A stretch of 64,000 nucleotides of DNA from positions 156,402 through 220,401 of the forward strand of contig NZ_BMVO01000010.1 in NCBI RefSeq assembly GCF_014650755.1, given 5' to 3'. A program made the position numbers and the translations under genes. Every line of letters begins with the position of its first letter. Position 1 is the stretch's first letter. Below are positions 34,366 through 43,218 of the stretch, piece by piece. The notes below the pieces were generated by a model, which worked only from the letters and a program-made list of their open reading frames with translations, was not told the origin of the DNA and made no database searches. Source of the stretch: Streptomyces chryseus. Lineage in GTDB: Bacteria; Actinomycetota; Actinomycetes; Streptomycetales; Streptomycetaceae.

Positions 34366-36003
34366 ATGACTGCAACTCTCGTCGCCAAAGATCTCGCCGC
34401 CGGCCACGGCGACCGCTCCCTGTTCTCCGGTCTCGACCTGGTGGTCGCCCCCGGCGACGTGATCGGCCTCGTCGGCGTGAACGGCGCGGGCAAGTCCACG
34501 CTGCTGCGCCTGCTCGCCGGGCTGGACACCCCCGAGGCGGGCGAGCTGCGCCTCTCGCCCCCCACCGCCACCGTCGGGCACCTCCCGCAGGAGCCGGAGC
34601 GCCGGGAGGGCGAGACGGTACGGGCCTTCCTGGCCCGGCGTACCGGAGTGGCCGCGGCCCAGAACGCCCTCGACGAGGCCACCCAGGCACTCGTCGACGA
34701 GACCCCGGGTGCGGACGACGCGTACTCCGACAGCCTCGACCGCTGGCTCGACCTGGGCGGCGCGGACCTCGACGAGCGCGCCGAGGAGGTCGCCGCGAGC
34801 CTCGGCCTGACGGTCGGCCTCGACCAGCCGATGACGGCCCTGTCCGGCGGCCAGGCCGCCCGCGCGGGCCTGGCCTCGCTGCTGCTGTCCCGGTACGACG
34901 TATTCCTCCTGGACGAACCCACGAACGACCTGGACCTGGACGGCCTGGAGCGCCTGGAACGCTTCGTCTCGGGTCTGCGGGCCGGCACGGTCGTCATCAG
35001 CCACGACCGGGAGTTCCTCACCCGCACCGTCACCAAGGTCCTGGAGCTCGACCTCGCCCAGCAGCAGATCAAGCTGTACGGCGGCGGTTACGAGGCGTAC
35101 CTGGAGGAGCGCGAGACCGCCCGCCGGCACGCCCGCGAGGAATTCGACGAGTACGCCGACAAGAAGTCCGCGCTCGAAGGCCGGGCCCAGATGCAGCGCG
35201 GCTGGATGGACAAGGGCGTCAGGAACGCCCGCCGCAAGGCCACCGACAGCGACAAGCTGGGGCGCAACCTCCGCAGCGAGGCGAGCGAGAAGCAGGCCGC
35301 CAAGGCGCGCCAGACGCAGCGCATGATCGAACGTCTCGACGTCGTCGAGGAGCCCCGCAAGGAGTGGGAGCTGCGCATGGAGATCGCGGCGGCCCCGCGC
35401 TCGGGCGCGGTGGTGGCCACGCTGCGCGACGCGACTGTCCGGCGCGGCGACTTCTCGTTCGGCCCCGCGTCACTGCAGATCGACTGGGCCGACCGCGTGG
35501 CGATCACCGGGGCCAACGGTGCGGGCAAGTCCACGCTGCTGGCCGCCCTGCTCGGCCGCCTGCTGCTGGACGGGGGCCACGCGTCACTCGGCCCCGGCGT
35601 GGTCGTCGGCGAGGTCGACCAGGCGCGCGGCCTGTTCTACGGCTCCGAGTCGCTTCTGGACGCCTTCTGCGCCGCGGTGCCCGACACGGAACCGGCGGAA
35701 GTACGGACCCTGCTGGCCAAGTTCGGCCTGCGCGCCGCCCACGTACTGCGCCCCGCCACCACGCTCTCGCCGGGGGAGCGGACCCGCGCCGCGCTCGCAC
35801 TGCTCCAGGGCCGGGGCGTGAACCTGCTCGTCCTCGACGAGCCGACGAACCACCTGGACCTGACGGCGATCGAGCAGCTGGAGTCCGCGCTCGACACGTA
35901 CGAGGGCACACTCCTGCTGGTGACCCACGACCGCCGCATGCTGGACGCGGTCCGTACGACCCGCCGCATCGAGGTGGCGGCAGGCAAGGTGACCGAACTC
36001 TGA
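34366..36003 (+). CDS. ABC-F family ATPase (ribosome-associated)
   Basis: A 545-residue protein with two ABC domains and no membrane segment. Domain 1 has Walker A GVNGAGKST (about 38-46), signature LSGGQ and Walker B FLLDEPTNDLD. Domain 2 has GANGAGKST, a variant signature LSPGE and LLVLDEPTNHLD. Between them lies a basic, helical linker (about residues 235-335, with RRKATDSDKLGRNLRSEASE) that would reach the ribosomal P site. It is a different subgroup from the ABC-F gene at 4351, judged by linker and signature. A role in translation or in ribosome protection is possible. The gene is probably translated from a leaderless mRNA. Confidence 0.88.
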   Translation: MTATLVAKDLAAGHGDRSLFSGLDLVVAPGDVIGLVGVNGAGKSTLLRLLAGLDTPEAGELRLSPPTATVGHLPQEPERREGETVRAFLARRTGVAAAQNALDEATQALVDETPGADDAYSDSLDRWLDLGGADLDERAEEVAASLGLTVGLDQPMTALSGGQAARAGLASLLLSRYDVFLLDEPTNDLDLDGLERLERFVSGLRAGTVVISHDREFLTRTVTKVLELDLAQQQIKLYGGGYEAYLEERETARRHAREEFDEYADKKSALEGRAQMQRGWMDKGVRNARRKATDSDKLGRNLRSEASEKQAAKARQTQRMIERLDVVEEPRKEWELRMEIAAAPRSGAVVATLRDATVRRGDFSFGPASLQIDWADRVAITGANGAGKSTLLAALLGRLLLDGGHASLGPGVVVGEVDQARGLFYGSESLLDAFCAAVPDTEPAEVRTLLAKFGLRAAHVLRPATTLSPGERTRAALALLQGRGVNLLVLDEPTNHLDLTAIEQLESALDTYEGTLLLVTHDRRMLDAVRTTRRIEVAAGKVTEL

Positions 36004-36143
36004 CGCCGGCGCGGCCCGACCGGGGGCCGCGAGCCACCGGGCACCCCGAGGAGCGGCGACCTGCGGCGTACGGTCGGGCCGCCGCTCCGGACGGACTCGG
36101 CCCGTCGGTGTCTCTGGGCACCGGAGCCCCGGGGCCGCACGGG

Positions 36144-36191
36144 CCGGTGGGGGAGAGCCCCGCGCAGCGGAACCCGGCCCCCACCCACCGG
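36144..36191. terminator. Possible bidirectional terminator
   Basis: CCGGTGGG (36144-36151) pairs with CCCACCGG (36184-36191) around a GC-rich loop that can fold further, in the 197-bp gap between the convergent ABC-F and tex genes. The rest of that gap shows nothing else. Confidence 0.4.
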
Positions 36192-36200
36192 ACCGCCCCG

Positions 36201-38636
36201 TCAGCCCCGCTTCGGGTCCGTGAGCCCCGCCCGCCGCAACGCGTCGGCCATCGCACTGTTGGCCGGCGCGGGCGCCTGCCGGGCAGCGCCACCCCCGCGC
36301 CCAGCAGCGCCCGTACCGCCACCACCGCGCCCAGCGGCCTGCGCACCGCCGCCACCGCGCCGCTCCCGGCCGCCCTGCCGCTGCGCCGGAGGACGGCCGC
36401 CCGAGCCGCCGCCCCGCTCCCGCCTGCCCTCGCCGGAGGAGCCCGCCCCGGCCTCGTCCTCCAGCCGCAGCGTCAACGAGATCCGCTTGCGCGGGATGTC
36501 GACGTCCATGACCTTGACCCGCACCACGTCGCCCGGCTTCACCACGTCCCGCGGATCCTTGACGAACGTCTTGGACAGCGCCGACACGTGCACGAGCCCG
36601 TCCTGGTGGACCCCCACGTCCACGAACGCCCCGAAGGCGGCGACGTTCGTCACCACGCCCTCCAGGATCATCCCGGCCGCCAGATCACCGATCTTCTCGA
36701 CGCCTTCCTTGAAGGTCGCCGTCCTGAAGGCCGGCCGCGGGTCGCGCCCCGGCTTCTCCAGCTCCTTCAGGATGTCGGAGACGGTCGGCAGCCCGAACTT
36801 CTCGTTCACGAAGTCACCGGCCCGCAGCGACCGCAGCACCGCCGTGTTCCCGATGAGCGTCCCGACCCCGCTGCCCGCCGTCTTCACCATCGCCCGCACC
36901 ACCGGATACGCCTCCGGGTGCACGCTGGACGCGTCCAGTGGGTCCTCGCCGCCCTGGATGCGCAGGAAGCCCGCGCACTGCTCGTACGCCTTCGGGCCGA
37001 GCCGCGCCACCTCCTTGAGCCCCTTGCGCGACCGGAACGGGCCGTTCGCGTCACGGTGCGCCACGATGTTCTCGGCGAGCCCGGAGCTGATGCCGGAGAC
37101 ACGCGAAAGCAGCGGCGCGGAAGCGGTGTTGACGTCGACGCCCACGCCGTTGACGCAGTCCTCGACCACCGCGTCGAGCGAGCGCGAGAGCTTCACCTCG
37201 GACAGGTCGTGCTGGTACTGCCCGACCCCGATCGACTTCGGGTCGATCTTCACCAGCTCGGCGAGCGGGTCCTGCAGCCGCCGTGCGATGGACACGGCGC
37301 CGCGCAGCGACACGTCCATGTCCGGGAGTTCCTGCGAGGCGAAGGCGGACGCCGAGTACACGGACGCGCCCGCCTCCGAGACCATCACCTTCGTCAGCTT
37401 CAGCTCGGGGTGCTTGGCGCACAGTTCCCCGGCGAGCTTGTCGGTCTCGCGGGACGCCGTTCCGTTGCCGATGGCGACGAGTTCGACGTCGTGCTCCTTG
37501 GCGAGCCGCGCCAGGGTCGCCAGCGACTCGTCCCACTTGTTGCGCGGCACGTGCGGGTAGATCACGTCGGTCGCCAGGACCTTGCCGGTGCCGTCCACCA
37601 CGGCGACCTTCACGCCCGTACGGAAACCGGGGTCGAGCCCGAGCGTGGCCCGCGTCCCGGCCGGCGCCGCCAGCAGCAGGTCCCGCAGGTTGGCCGCGAA
37701 GACACGCACCGCCTCGTCCTCCGCCGCGGTGCGCAGCCGCAGCCGCAGGTCGATCCCGAGGTGCACGAGCACCCGGGTGCGCCAGGCCCAGCGCACGGTG
37801 TCGGCGAGCCACTTGTCGCCGGGGCGGCCCTGGTGGGAGATCCCGAAGCGCCGGGCGATCATGTTCTCGTACGCGGACGGCACGGCCGCATCCGACGACG
37901 ACGCGGAAGGCTCCTCGGGCTCCAGCACCAGATCGAGTACGTCCTCCTTCTCGCCCCGCAGCATGGCGAGCACCCGGTGCGACGGCAGCGCGGTGAAGGG
38001 CTCCGAGAAGTCGAAGTAGTCGGCGAACTTCGCGCCGGCCTCCTCCTTCCCTTCCCGCACCTTCGCGACCAGCCGCCCGCGGGACCACATGCGCTCACGC
38101 AGCTCACCGATCAGGTCGGCGTCCTCGGAGAAGTTCTCGGTGAGGATCGAACGGGCCCCGTCGAGCGCGGCCTGCGCGTCGGCGACGCCCTTGTCCGCGT
38201 CCACGAACGCGGCGGCGGCCGCGAGCGGTTCCACCGAGGGGTCGGCCAGCAGCCCCTGGGCCAGCGGTTCGAGCCCCGCCTCGCGCGCGATCTGCGCCTT
38301 CGTACGGCGCTTGGGCTTGAACGGCAGGTAGATGTCTTCCAGCCGGGCCTTGGTGTCGGCGGCCCGGATCCGCGCTTCGAGCGCCTCGTCGAGCTTGCCC
38401 TGCTCCCGTACGGACTCCAGGACGGCGGTACGCCGTTCCTCCAGCTCCCGCAGATACCGGAGCCGCTCCTCGAGCGTGCGCAGCTGCGCGTCGTCGAGCA
38501 TCTCGGTCGCTTCCTTGCGGTAACGAGCGATGAACGGCACGGTCGAGCCGCCGTCGAGCAAATCGACGGCGGCTCGGACCTGCCGCTCATGTACGCCGAG
38601 TTCCTCGGCGATCCTGCCTTCGATGGACGTCGTCAC
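36201..38636 (-). CDS. tex: Tex-family RNA-binding transcription accessory protein
   Basis: An 811-residue nucleic-acid-binding protein. The usual Tex order is visible: helical N-domain (IEGRIAEELGVHERQVRAAV), a YqgF-like RNase H fold (LGLDPGFRTGVKVAVVDG, about 325-450), a helix-hairpin-helix region (NTASAPLLSRVSGIS and RDANGPFRSRKGLKEV) and an S1 domain (MILEGVVTNVAAFGAFVDVG, about 660-735). It ends in a tail of about 80 residues rich in Arg and Gly, including RRERGGG repeats, not found in short Tex proteins; it could bind RNA or phase-separate. Tex influences transcription and RNA decay. The GTG at 38636 has GGGA about 6 nt upstream and matches the family start. Confidence 0.92.
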   Translation of the reverse strand: MTTSIEGRIAEELGVHERQVRAAVDLLDGGSTVPFIARYRKEATEMLDDAQLRTLEERLRYLRELEERRTAVLESVREQGKLDEALEARIRAADTKARLEDIYLPFKPKRRTKAQIAREAGLEPLAQGLLADPSVEPLAAAAAFVDADKGVADAQAALDGARSILTENFSEDADLIGELRERMWSRGRLVAKVREGKEEAGAKFADYFDFSEPFTALPSHRVLAMLRGEKEDVLDLVLEPEEPSASSSDAAVPSAYENMIARRFGISHQGRPGDKWLADTVRWAWRTRVLVHLGIDLRLRLRTAAEDEAVRVFAANLRDLLLAAPAGTRATLGLDPGFRTGVKVAVVDGTGKVLATDVIYPHVPRNKWDESLATLARLAKEHDVELVAIGNGTASRETDKLAGELCAKHPELKLTKVMVSEAGASVYSASAFASQELPDMDVSLRGAVSIARRLQDPLAELVKIDPKSIGVGQYQHDLSEVKLSRSLDAVVEDCVNGVGVDVNTASAPLLSRVSGISSGLAENIVAHRDANGPFRSRKGLKEVARLGPKAYEQCAGFLRIQGGEDPLDASSVHPEAYPVVRAMVKTAGSGVGTLIGNTAVLRSLRAGDFVNEKFGLPTVSDILKELEKPGRDPRPAFRTATFKEGVEKIGDLAAGMILEGVVTNVAAFGAFVDVGVHQDGLVHVSALSKTFVKDPRDVVKPGDVVRVKVMDVDIPRKRISLTLRLEDEAGAGSSGEGRRERGGGSGGRPPAQRQGGRERRGGGGAQAAGRGGGGTGAAGRGGGAARQAPAPANSAMADALRRAGLTDPKRG

Positions 38637-38730
38637 GATGTTCCCGACTCGCCTTCTCCTGCGGGCTGTGCTTGAGCCTGCATTGTGCAGGGTCGTCGGG
38701 TCCCGTGTCGCGCGCGCCCCGGCCGGGCCG

Positions 38731-38877
38731 TCAGGCGCGGCGCGCTCGTCCGCCACCCCGGGACGCGGTGCTGGACGCGCCTCCGAAGAGCTTGGCGACC
38801 AGCCGGAAGGGCAAGGTCACTACCGTCGCGATGGCCGAGCCGATCATCCGGAGTCCATCTGCAATCGCACGCAACAC
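38731..38877 (-). CDS. Small basic membrane-associated protein
   Basis: A 48-residue protein: a hydrophobic, helical N-terminal part (LRAIADGLRMIGSAIATVVT), then LPFRLVAKLFGG and a Ser/Arg/Gly tail. The GTG at 38877 has a perfect AGGAGG 6 nt upstream, which decides the start; longer forms would begin without a ribosome site. Similar short proteins with an LPFR-like turn are common in Streptomyces and have no known function. It would sit in or on the membrane with its basic tail inside. It lies between tex and the SCO6745-type gene on the same strand. Confidence 0.7.
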   Translation of the reverse strand: MLRAIADGLRMIGSAIATVVTLPFRLVAKLFGGASSTASRGGGRARRA

Positions 38878-38980
38878 GTTGTACCTCCTGCTGTCTCGGT
38901 GCCCGACACGCATTTCGTTGTCCGGCACAGCACGGGTGTCCGTCATCGCGCGGCGCAAACGCCCCGGGGCGGGGGCGATG

Positions 38981-39841
38981 TCACTTGCCGGTGAGATCCG
39001 CAGGGAACGCGCCGTTCCCCAGCGCGGCCCCCAGGAAGCCCCGCCCGAGTTCCGTGAGCCGTTCGGTGCCCGCCGCGCCCAGGTGCTCGTACGGCGCCGC
39101 GTCGAGCCGGTCCGTGGTCTCCTCCAGGTCGGCGCGCAGGGCCGTGCCCGCCTCGGTCAACTCGCCGTCGGCGTCCAGGAGCCCGCGCTCCCGCAGCCGC
39201 GCCGAGGCCGCCTCCCAGTCCGTACGGTTCCAGCCCCGCGTCGCCAGGGTCCAGCGCGGCGACATGCCCTTGCCGGTCGCCGTGTGGCTGACCAGCGCCT
39301 CCAGCGGGTCGAGCCCGGCGGCGAGCAGCGCGGCGAGGTGGCCGTCGCCCCGGTGCTCGCGCAGCAGCGTCGCGGCGTGCCAGTAGGCGAGGTGGGGCTG
39401 CTCGGGCACGGGCAGGTCGGCGTGGGCGGCGTACAGGGGGCGCGCGTGCCGGGTGCACGCCTCGGCGGCGCGCAGGGCGAGCCCGGCGGCCTCGGCCATC
39501 TCGGCGGAGGCGAGGGCCTCCTCGCCGAGCAGCCGGCGCAACGTGGTGTCGACCGCGCGCAGCCGCGCCTCCAGTACGACCTCGGGGGACGCCGTACGCC
39601 ACACCTCGGGGACGTGGCGGGCGACGAGAGCGTGGTTGAAGTTGTAGAACGCGGCGGTGATCACACCGGGACCGACCGCGCCCATGGCGGCGCCCCGGCC
39701 CGCGAAGTAGGCGGCGTTGCTGTCCGTGACGCCCACCTCCGCCAGCTCCTTGGTGAAGTCGGGGGAGAAGTACACGGTCGAGTGCAGCGGATTGAGGGCG
39801 TTGTGGCAGCGGCGGCCGGCGCGCGCGGGCAGAGAGGTCAT
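38981..39841 (-). CDS. SCO6745 family (SalK-like) protein
   Basis: A 286-residue all-helical protein of the SCO6745 family. Conserved features are GRRCHNALNPLHSTVYFSPD at the start, GRGAAMGAVGPGVITAAFYN (residues 50-70) and, near the C-terminus, the segments GWNRTDWEAA and LRERGLLDADGELTEAG, a winged-helix-like part resembling MarR domains. The function is unknown; homologues occur widely in actinobacteria, sometimes in biosynthetic clusters. The ATG at 39841 follows TAGCGT by 7 nt and lacks a ribosome site. It diverges from the GlxA-type regulator. Confidence 0.82.
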   Translation of the reverse strand: MTSLPARAGRRCHNALNPLHSTVYFSPDFTKELAEVGVTDSNAAYFAGRGAAMGAVGPGVITAAFYNFNHALVARHVPEVWRTASPEVVLEARLRAVDTTLRRLLGEEALASAEMAEAAGLALRAAEACTRHARPLYAAHADLPVPEQPHLAYWHAATLLREHRGDGHLAALLAAGLDPLEALVSHTATGKGMSPRWTLATRGWNRTDWEAASARLRERGLLDADGELTEAGTALRADLEETTDRLDAAPYEHLGAAGTERLTELGRGFLGAALGNGAFPADLTGK

Positions 39842-39848
39842 GGCCACA

Positions 39849-39854
39849 ACGCTA
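39849..39854 (-). promoter_or_regulatory. -10 element of a probable leaderless promoter
   Basis: TAGCGT (reverse strand), 7 nt before the ATG at 39841 of the SCO6745-type gene. Confidence 0.55.
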
Positions 39855-39953
39855 CCGACTGGTCAGTACGCCGGGAAGTGCCGGGGCCCCCGTGGCAGGA
39901 AAGGTGGGGTCCTCGTCATTGCGGACATCCGTGGGCCGCCGAAGGATGGACCC

Positions 39954-40964
39954 ATGACCCAGCGATCCGTACGCAGCGTGCTCGTCGTCCTCTTCGACGG
40001 CGTCCAGAGCCTGGACGTGACCGGCCCCGTCGAGGTCTTCGCGGGCGCCGCGCTGCAAGCCGGTCACGCCGAGGGCCGCCCCGACGGCGGACGCGGGGAC
40101 GCGGACGCCGCCTACCGCATCCGCACCGCCTCCCTCGACGGCGGCGCGGTCCGCACGTCCAGCGGCCTGACACTCGTCCCCGACGCCGCCCTCGCCGACG
40201 AGCCCGCGCCGCACACCCTCCTCGTCCCCGGCGGTCCCGGCACCCGCGACCCTGACCCGCGCCTGACCGACTGGCTCCGCGAGACCGCCCCGCACGCCGA
40301 GCGCCTGGTCAGCGTCTGTACGGGAGCGCTGCTGCTCGCCGGCGCCGGACTGCTCGACGGCCGCAGGGCCACCACGCACTGGGGGGTGAGCGACCACCTG
40401 GCCCGCCTCTATCCGGCCGTCGACGTCGACCCGGACCCCATCTACGTACGCGACGGCAACGTGGCGACCTCGGCCGGCGTCACCGCGGGCATCGACCTGG
40501 CGCTGGCGCTCGTCGAGGAGGACCTGGGCCGGGACATCGCGCTCACCGTCGCCCGCCACCTCGTCGTCTTCCTGCGCCGCCCCGGCAACCAGGCGCAGTT
40601 CAGCGCCCAGCTCGCCGCCCAGACCGCCCGGCGCGATCCGCTCCGGGAGGTCCAGCAGTGGATCACGGAGCACCCGGCGGACGACCTGTCGGTCGAGGCG
40701 CTGGCCGGGCGCGCCCGCCTCTCGCCGCGCCACTTCGCCCGCGCCTTCCAGTCCGAGACGGGCACGACCCCGGGCAAGTACGTCGAACGCGTACGCCTCG
40801 AACACGCGCGGCGGCTCCTGGAGGACTCGGCAGAAGGCGTCGAGGAGATCTCCCGGGCCTGCGGCTACGGCACTCCCGAGGCGATGCGCCGCGCCTTCGT
40901 GAAGAGCCTGGGCACCGCGCCCGCCGAGTACCGCCGCCGCTTCCGGCCCCACACCGCCGGCTGA
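39954..40964 (+). CDS. GlxA-type transcriptional regulator (DJ-1/PfpI domain plus AraC HTH)
   Basis: A 336-residue regulator. The N-terminal DJ-1/PfpI-like domain (1-200) has the nucleophile-elbow Cys in VSVCTGALLLAGAGLLDG and HWG after it. The C-terminal AraC/XylS DNA-binding domain (about 230-330) has two helix-turn-helices (SVEALAGRARLSPRHFARAF and EEISRACGYGTPEAMRRAF). It probably senses a small metabolite and activates nearby genes; the next gene encodes a free-standing DJ-1 enzyme, the likely target. The ATG has GAAGGA 7 nt upstream. Confidence 0.9.
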   Translation: MTQRSVRSVLVVLFDGVQSLDVTGPVEVFAGAALQAGHAEGRPDGGRGDADAAYRIRTASLDGGAVRTSSGLTLVPDAALADEPAPHTLLVPGGPGTRDPDPRLTDWLRETAPHAERLVSVCTGALLLAGAGLLDGRRATTHWGVSDHLARLYPAVDVDPDPIYVRDGNVATSAGVTAGIDLALALVEEDLGRDIALTVARHLVVFLRRPGNQAQFSAQLAAQTARRDPLREVQQWITEHPADDLSVEALAGRARLSPRHFARAFQSETGTTPGKYVERVRLEHARRLLEDSAEGVEEISRACGYGTPEAMRRAFVKSLGTAPAEYRRRFRPHTAG

Positions 40965-41037
40965 GCACCGTCCACAAACCACCACTCCGCACGCGATGGC
41001 CCACGATCACACCCGCCCACGAAAGGGACACCACGCC

Positions 41038-41676
41038 ATGACGCAGATCGCCATAGCGCTCTTCGACCGCTTCACCGCACTCGACGCGGTCGGCCCCTAC
41101 GAGATGCTCTGCCGCCTGCCGGACGCCGAGACCGTCTTCGTCGCCGAGCGCACCGGACCCGTGCGCAACGACCGGGGCGAGCTCGCGCTGGTCGCCGACA
41201 GGACGTTCGCCGACGTCACGAGCCCCGACATCGTGCTCGTGCCGGGCGGCCCCGGTCAGTCCGGCCAGATGGAGAACGAGGCGCTGCTCGGCTGGCTCCG
41301 TACCGTCGAGGCCACCACCGCCTGGACCACGTCCGTCTGCACCGGCTCGCTCCTCCTCGCCGCCGCCGGGCTCCTCGAAGGCCGCCGGGCCACCTCGCAC
41401 TGGTTGGCTCTGGACCATCTGGAGACCTTCGGCGCCCAGCCCACCGGAGAGCGCGTGGTCACCGACGGCAAGTACGTCACGGCCGCCGGCGTCTCGTCCG
41501 GCATCGACATGGGGCTCACCCTGATCGGCAGGATCGCGGGCGACGAGCACGCGCGGGCCGTGCAGTTGCTGACGGAGTACGACCCCCAGCCGCCGTACGA
41601 CGCCGGATCTCCGCAGAAGGCGCCTGCCGCGCTCGTCGAGGAGTTCCGCGGCAAGAGCCGGTTCATCCTCCAGTAG
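41038..41676 (+). CDS. DJ-1/PfpI family protein (isonitrile hydratase-like)
   Basis: A 212-residue cytosolic protein with the same fold as the first domain of the preceding regulator. The nucleophile Cys is in TSVCTGSLLLAAAGLLEGR and is followed by TSHW; an early Asp-Glu pair (ALDAVGPYEML) frames the active site. Isonitrile hydratase (InhA) and several glyoxalase-like enzymes share this pattern; the substrate is unknown. The start is clear (GAAAGGG, 9 nt upstream). It is 73 bp behind the GlxA-type regulator and is probably controlled by it. The 3' end overlaps the convergent enoyl-CoA hydratase gene by 14 bp. Confidence 0.87.
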   Translation: MTQIAIALFDRFTALDAVGPYEMLCRLPDAETVFVAERTGPVRNDRGELALVADRTFADVTSPDIVLVPGGPGQSGQMENEALLGWLRTVEATTAWTTSVCTGSLLLAAAGLLEGRRATSHWLALDHLETFGAQPTGERVVTDGKYVTAAGVSSGIDMGLTLIGRIAGDEHARAVQLLTEYDPQPPYDAGSPQKAPAALVEEFRGKSRFILQ

Positions 41677-42442
41677 GCCCGGGCGTCCACGTGAAGCGGG
41701 GCGTACGGCGCTCCAGGAAGGCGGCGACCCCCTCGGCGGTGTCGCCGCTGCCGCGTGCCTGCGCCGCCCAGTGCGCGTCCCGGTCGTCCCGGCCGTCGGC
41801 GAACTCCTTCGCCGCGGCCTGCGTCAGCTGCGAGCGCGACACCAGCACGCGCGTGAACTCGGCCACCCGCTTGTCCAGTTCACCGCGCGGCAGCACCTCG
41901 TCCACGAGACCGGTGCGCAGCGCCCGCTCCGCGTCGATCAACTCGCCGGAGAACAGCAGGTACTTGGCCGTCGAAGGCCCCACCAGGGAGACCAGCCGCC
42001 GGGTCGACGACGCGGGGTAGACGATGCCGAGCTTCGCGGGCGTGATCCCGAAGGACGCGCCTTCCTCCGCGAACCGCAGGTCGCAGGCGCCGGCCAGCTG
42101 ACCGCCCCCGCCCACGCAGTAGCCGCGTACGGCGGCCAGCGTCGGCTTGGGAAAGGCCGCCAGCGCGTCCTCGGCCCGCACGGCCAGTCCCTGCGGCGCG
42201 TCACCCGGCTCGCCGTCCCGCTCGCCCCGCTCGCGCAGCGAGGAGATGTCCGCCCCCGCGCAGAACGTGTCGCCCGCGCCGGTCAGCACGAGCGCCCGCA
42301 CCTCCCGGTCCCCGGCCAGCCGCTCCAGCAGCCCGGGCAGCGCCGCCCACATCCCGGCGGTCATGGCGTTGCGCTTGGCCGGATTGCTGATGACGACGGT
42401 GGCGACCCCGTCCGCGACGGTGTGGTCGAGCTGCGGCTCCAT
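41663..42442 (-). CDS. Enoyl-CoA hydratase/isomerase family protein
   Basis: A 259-residue crotonase-fold protein. Oxyanion-hole loops are FCAGADISSLRERG (about 65-78) and VGGGGQLAGACDLRFA (about 115-130), but the residue pattern after the second loop (GASFGITPAKLGIVYP) places an Ile and Thr where classical hydratases have catalytic Glu, so it may be an isomerase or another crotonase-type enzyme. The substrate is unknown. It is not linked to the main beta-oxidation operon. The ATG at 42442 lies 7 nt after TAGCAT and has no ribosome site. Confidence 0.85.
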   Translation of the reverse strand: MEPQLDHTVADGVATVVISNPAKRNAMTAGMWAALPGLLERLAGDREVRALVLTGAGDTFCAGADISSLRERGERDGEPGDAPQGLAVRAEDALAAFPKPTLAAVRGYCVGGGGQLAGACDLRFAEEGASFGITPAKLGIVYPASSTRRLVSLVGPSTAKYLLFSGELIDAERALRTGLVDEVLPRGELDKRVAEFTRVLVSRSQLTQAAAKEFADGRDDRDAHWAAQARGSGDTAEGVAAFLERRTPRFTWTPGPTGG

Positions 42443-42449
42443 GCGCCGG

Positions 42450-42455
42450 ATGCTA
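42450..42455 (-). promoter_or_regulatory. -10 element of a probable leaderless promoter
   Basis: TAGCAT (reverse strand), 7 nt before the ATG at 42442 of the enoyl-CoA hydratase-like gene. Confidence 0.55.
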
Positions 42456-42524
42456 TCCGGACGGTGCGAACCTATGATCGGGAAGGGGCCGACAAGCGGA
42501 CACCGTCGTGGTGAGGAGTCGCTC

Positions 42525-43124
42525 ATGGCCGGACGTACGGGCACGCCTGAGGGCAGGAAACTCAGCCGCCGCTTCGGCTGGCTGACGGTCCTGGGCGCGA
42601 TTCTCGTGCTCGGCGGAATCGTCGGCCTCGTCTACACGGGCCTGGCCACCCTCACGTCGATGATCCTCTTCGGCTGGCTGCTGCTCGTCGGCGGTCTCGT
42701 GGGGCTGCTCCAGGCGGTGCAGTCGCGCGGATCGAACTTCTTCTGGCTGGGCGTGGTGGTCGCGGCGCTGAACCTGGCGGCCGGGATCGTCGTCCTGCGC
42801 CACCCGGAAGGCACCGCCGAGGCGCTGACGATGTTCGCCGCGCTGCTCTTCCTGACCGGCGGCGTCTTCCGGCTGGCCGGCAGTGTGGTGGTGCGCGGCC
42901 CGCAGTTCGGCTGGACGCTGGTGCAGGGCGCCTTCGGCGTACTGCTCGGCCTGCTCGTGCTCTTCGACTGGCCGCACAGCAGCCTGTACGTACTCGGCTG
43001 CTTCTTCTCCCTCGCCCTGCTCTTCGACGGCCTCGGCCTGATCGCGATCGGGACGGGCGGTCGTCAGATGGTCAGTATGGTCGCGGCAGCGACACCGGAG
43101 GATCAGGAAGAGACGCGCGACTGA
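42525..43124 (+). CDS. HdeD/DUF308-like integral membrane protein
   Basis: A 199-residue protein with six predicted membrane helices in three pairs, beginning WLTVLGAILVLGGIVGLVYT. It contains internal DUF308 repeats with Gly-rich hairpins (LVGGLVGLLQAV, LLFLTGGVFRLAGS, LLFDGLGLIAIG). HdeD in E. coli supports acid resistance at high cell density; whether that applies in Streptomyces is unknown. The C-terminal tail is acidic (ATPEDQEETRD). GAGGAG lies 8 nt before the ATG. Transcription is divergent from the enoyl-CoA hydratase-like gene, with 82 bp between starts. Confidence 0.87.
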   Translation: MAGRTGTPEGRKLSRRFGWLTVLGAILVLGGIVGLVYTGLATLTSMILFGWLLLVGGLVGLLQAVQSRGSNFFWLGVVVAALNLAAGIVVLRHPEGTAEALTMFAALLFLTGGVFRLAGSVVVRGPQFGWTLVQGAFGVLLGLLVLFDWPHSSLYVLGCFFSLALLFDGLGLIAIGTGGRQMVSMVAAATPEDQEETRD

Positions 43125-43168
43125 CACAGGCATAGCCGCAACGGTCGGAAGCGGTCGAATTCGGCTGA

Positions 43169-43182
43169 CTTCTGTTCAGAAG
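43169..43182. promoter_or_regulatory. Palindrome upstream of the HATPase gene
   Basis: CTTCTG-TT-CAGAAG is a perfect 14-bp palindrome, 37 bp before the GTG at 43219. It is an operator candidate with no known binder. Confidence 0.4.
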
Positions 43183-43218
43183 CCCGGTCCGGACCAGCCC
43201 GTTCCCAACACTCGACGC

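Noticed and set aside
35364..38675. Open frame of over 1100 codons opposite tex
   Set aside because: It spans the end of the ABC-F gene and all of tex in the wrong frame; low complexity, no domain.
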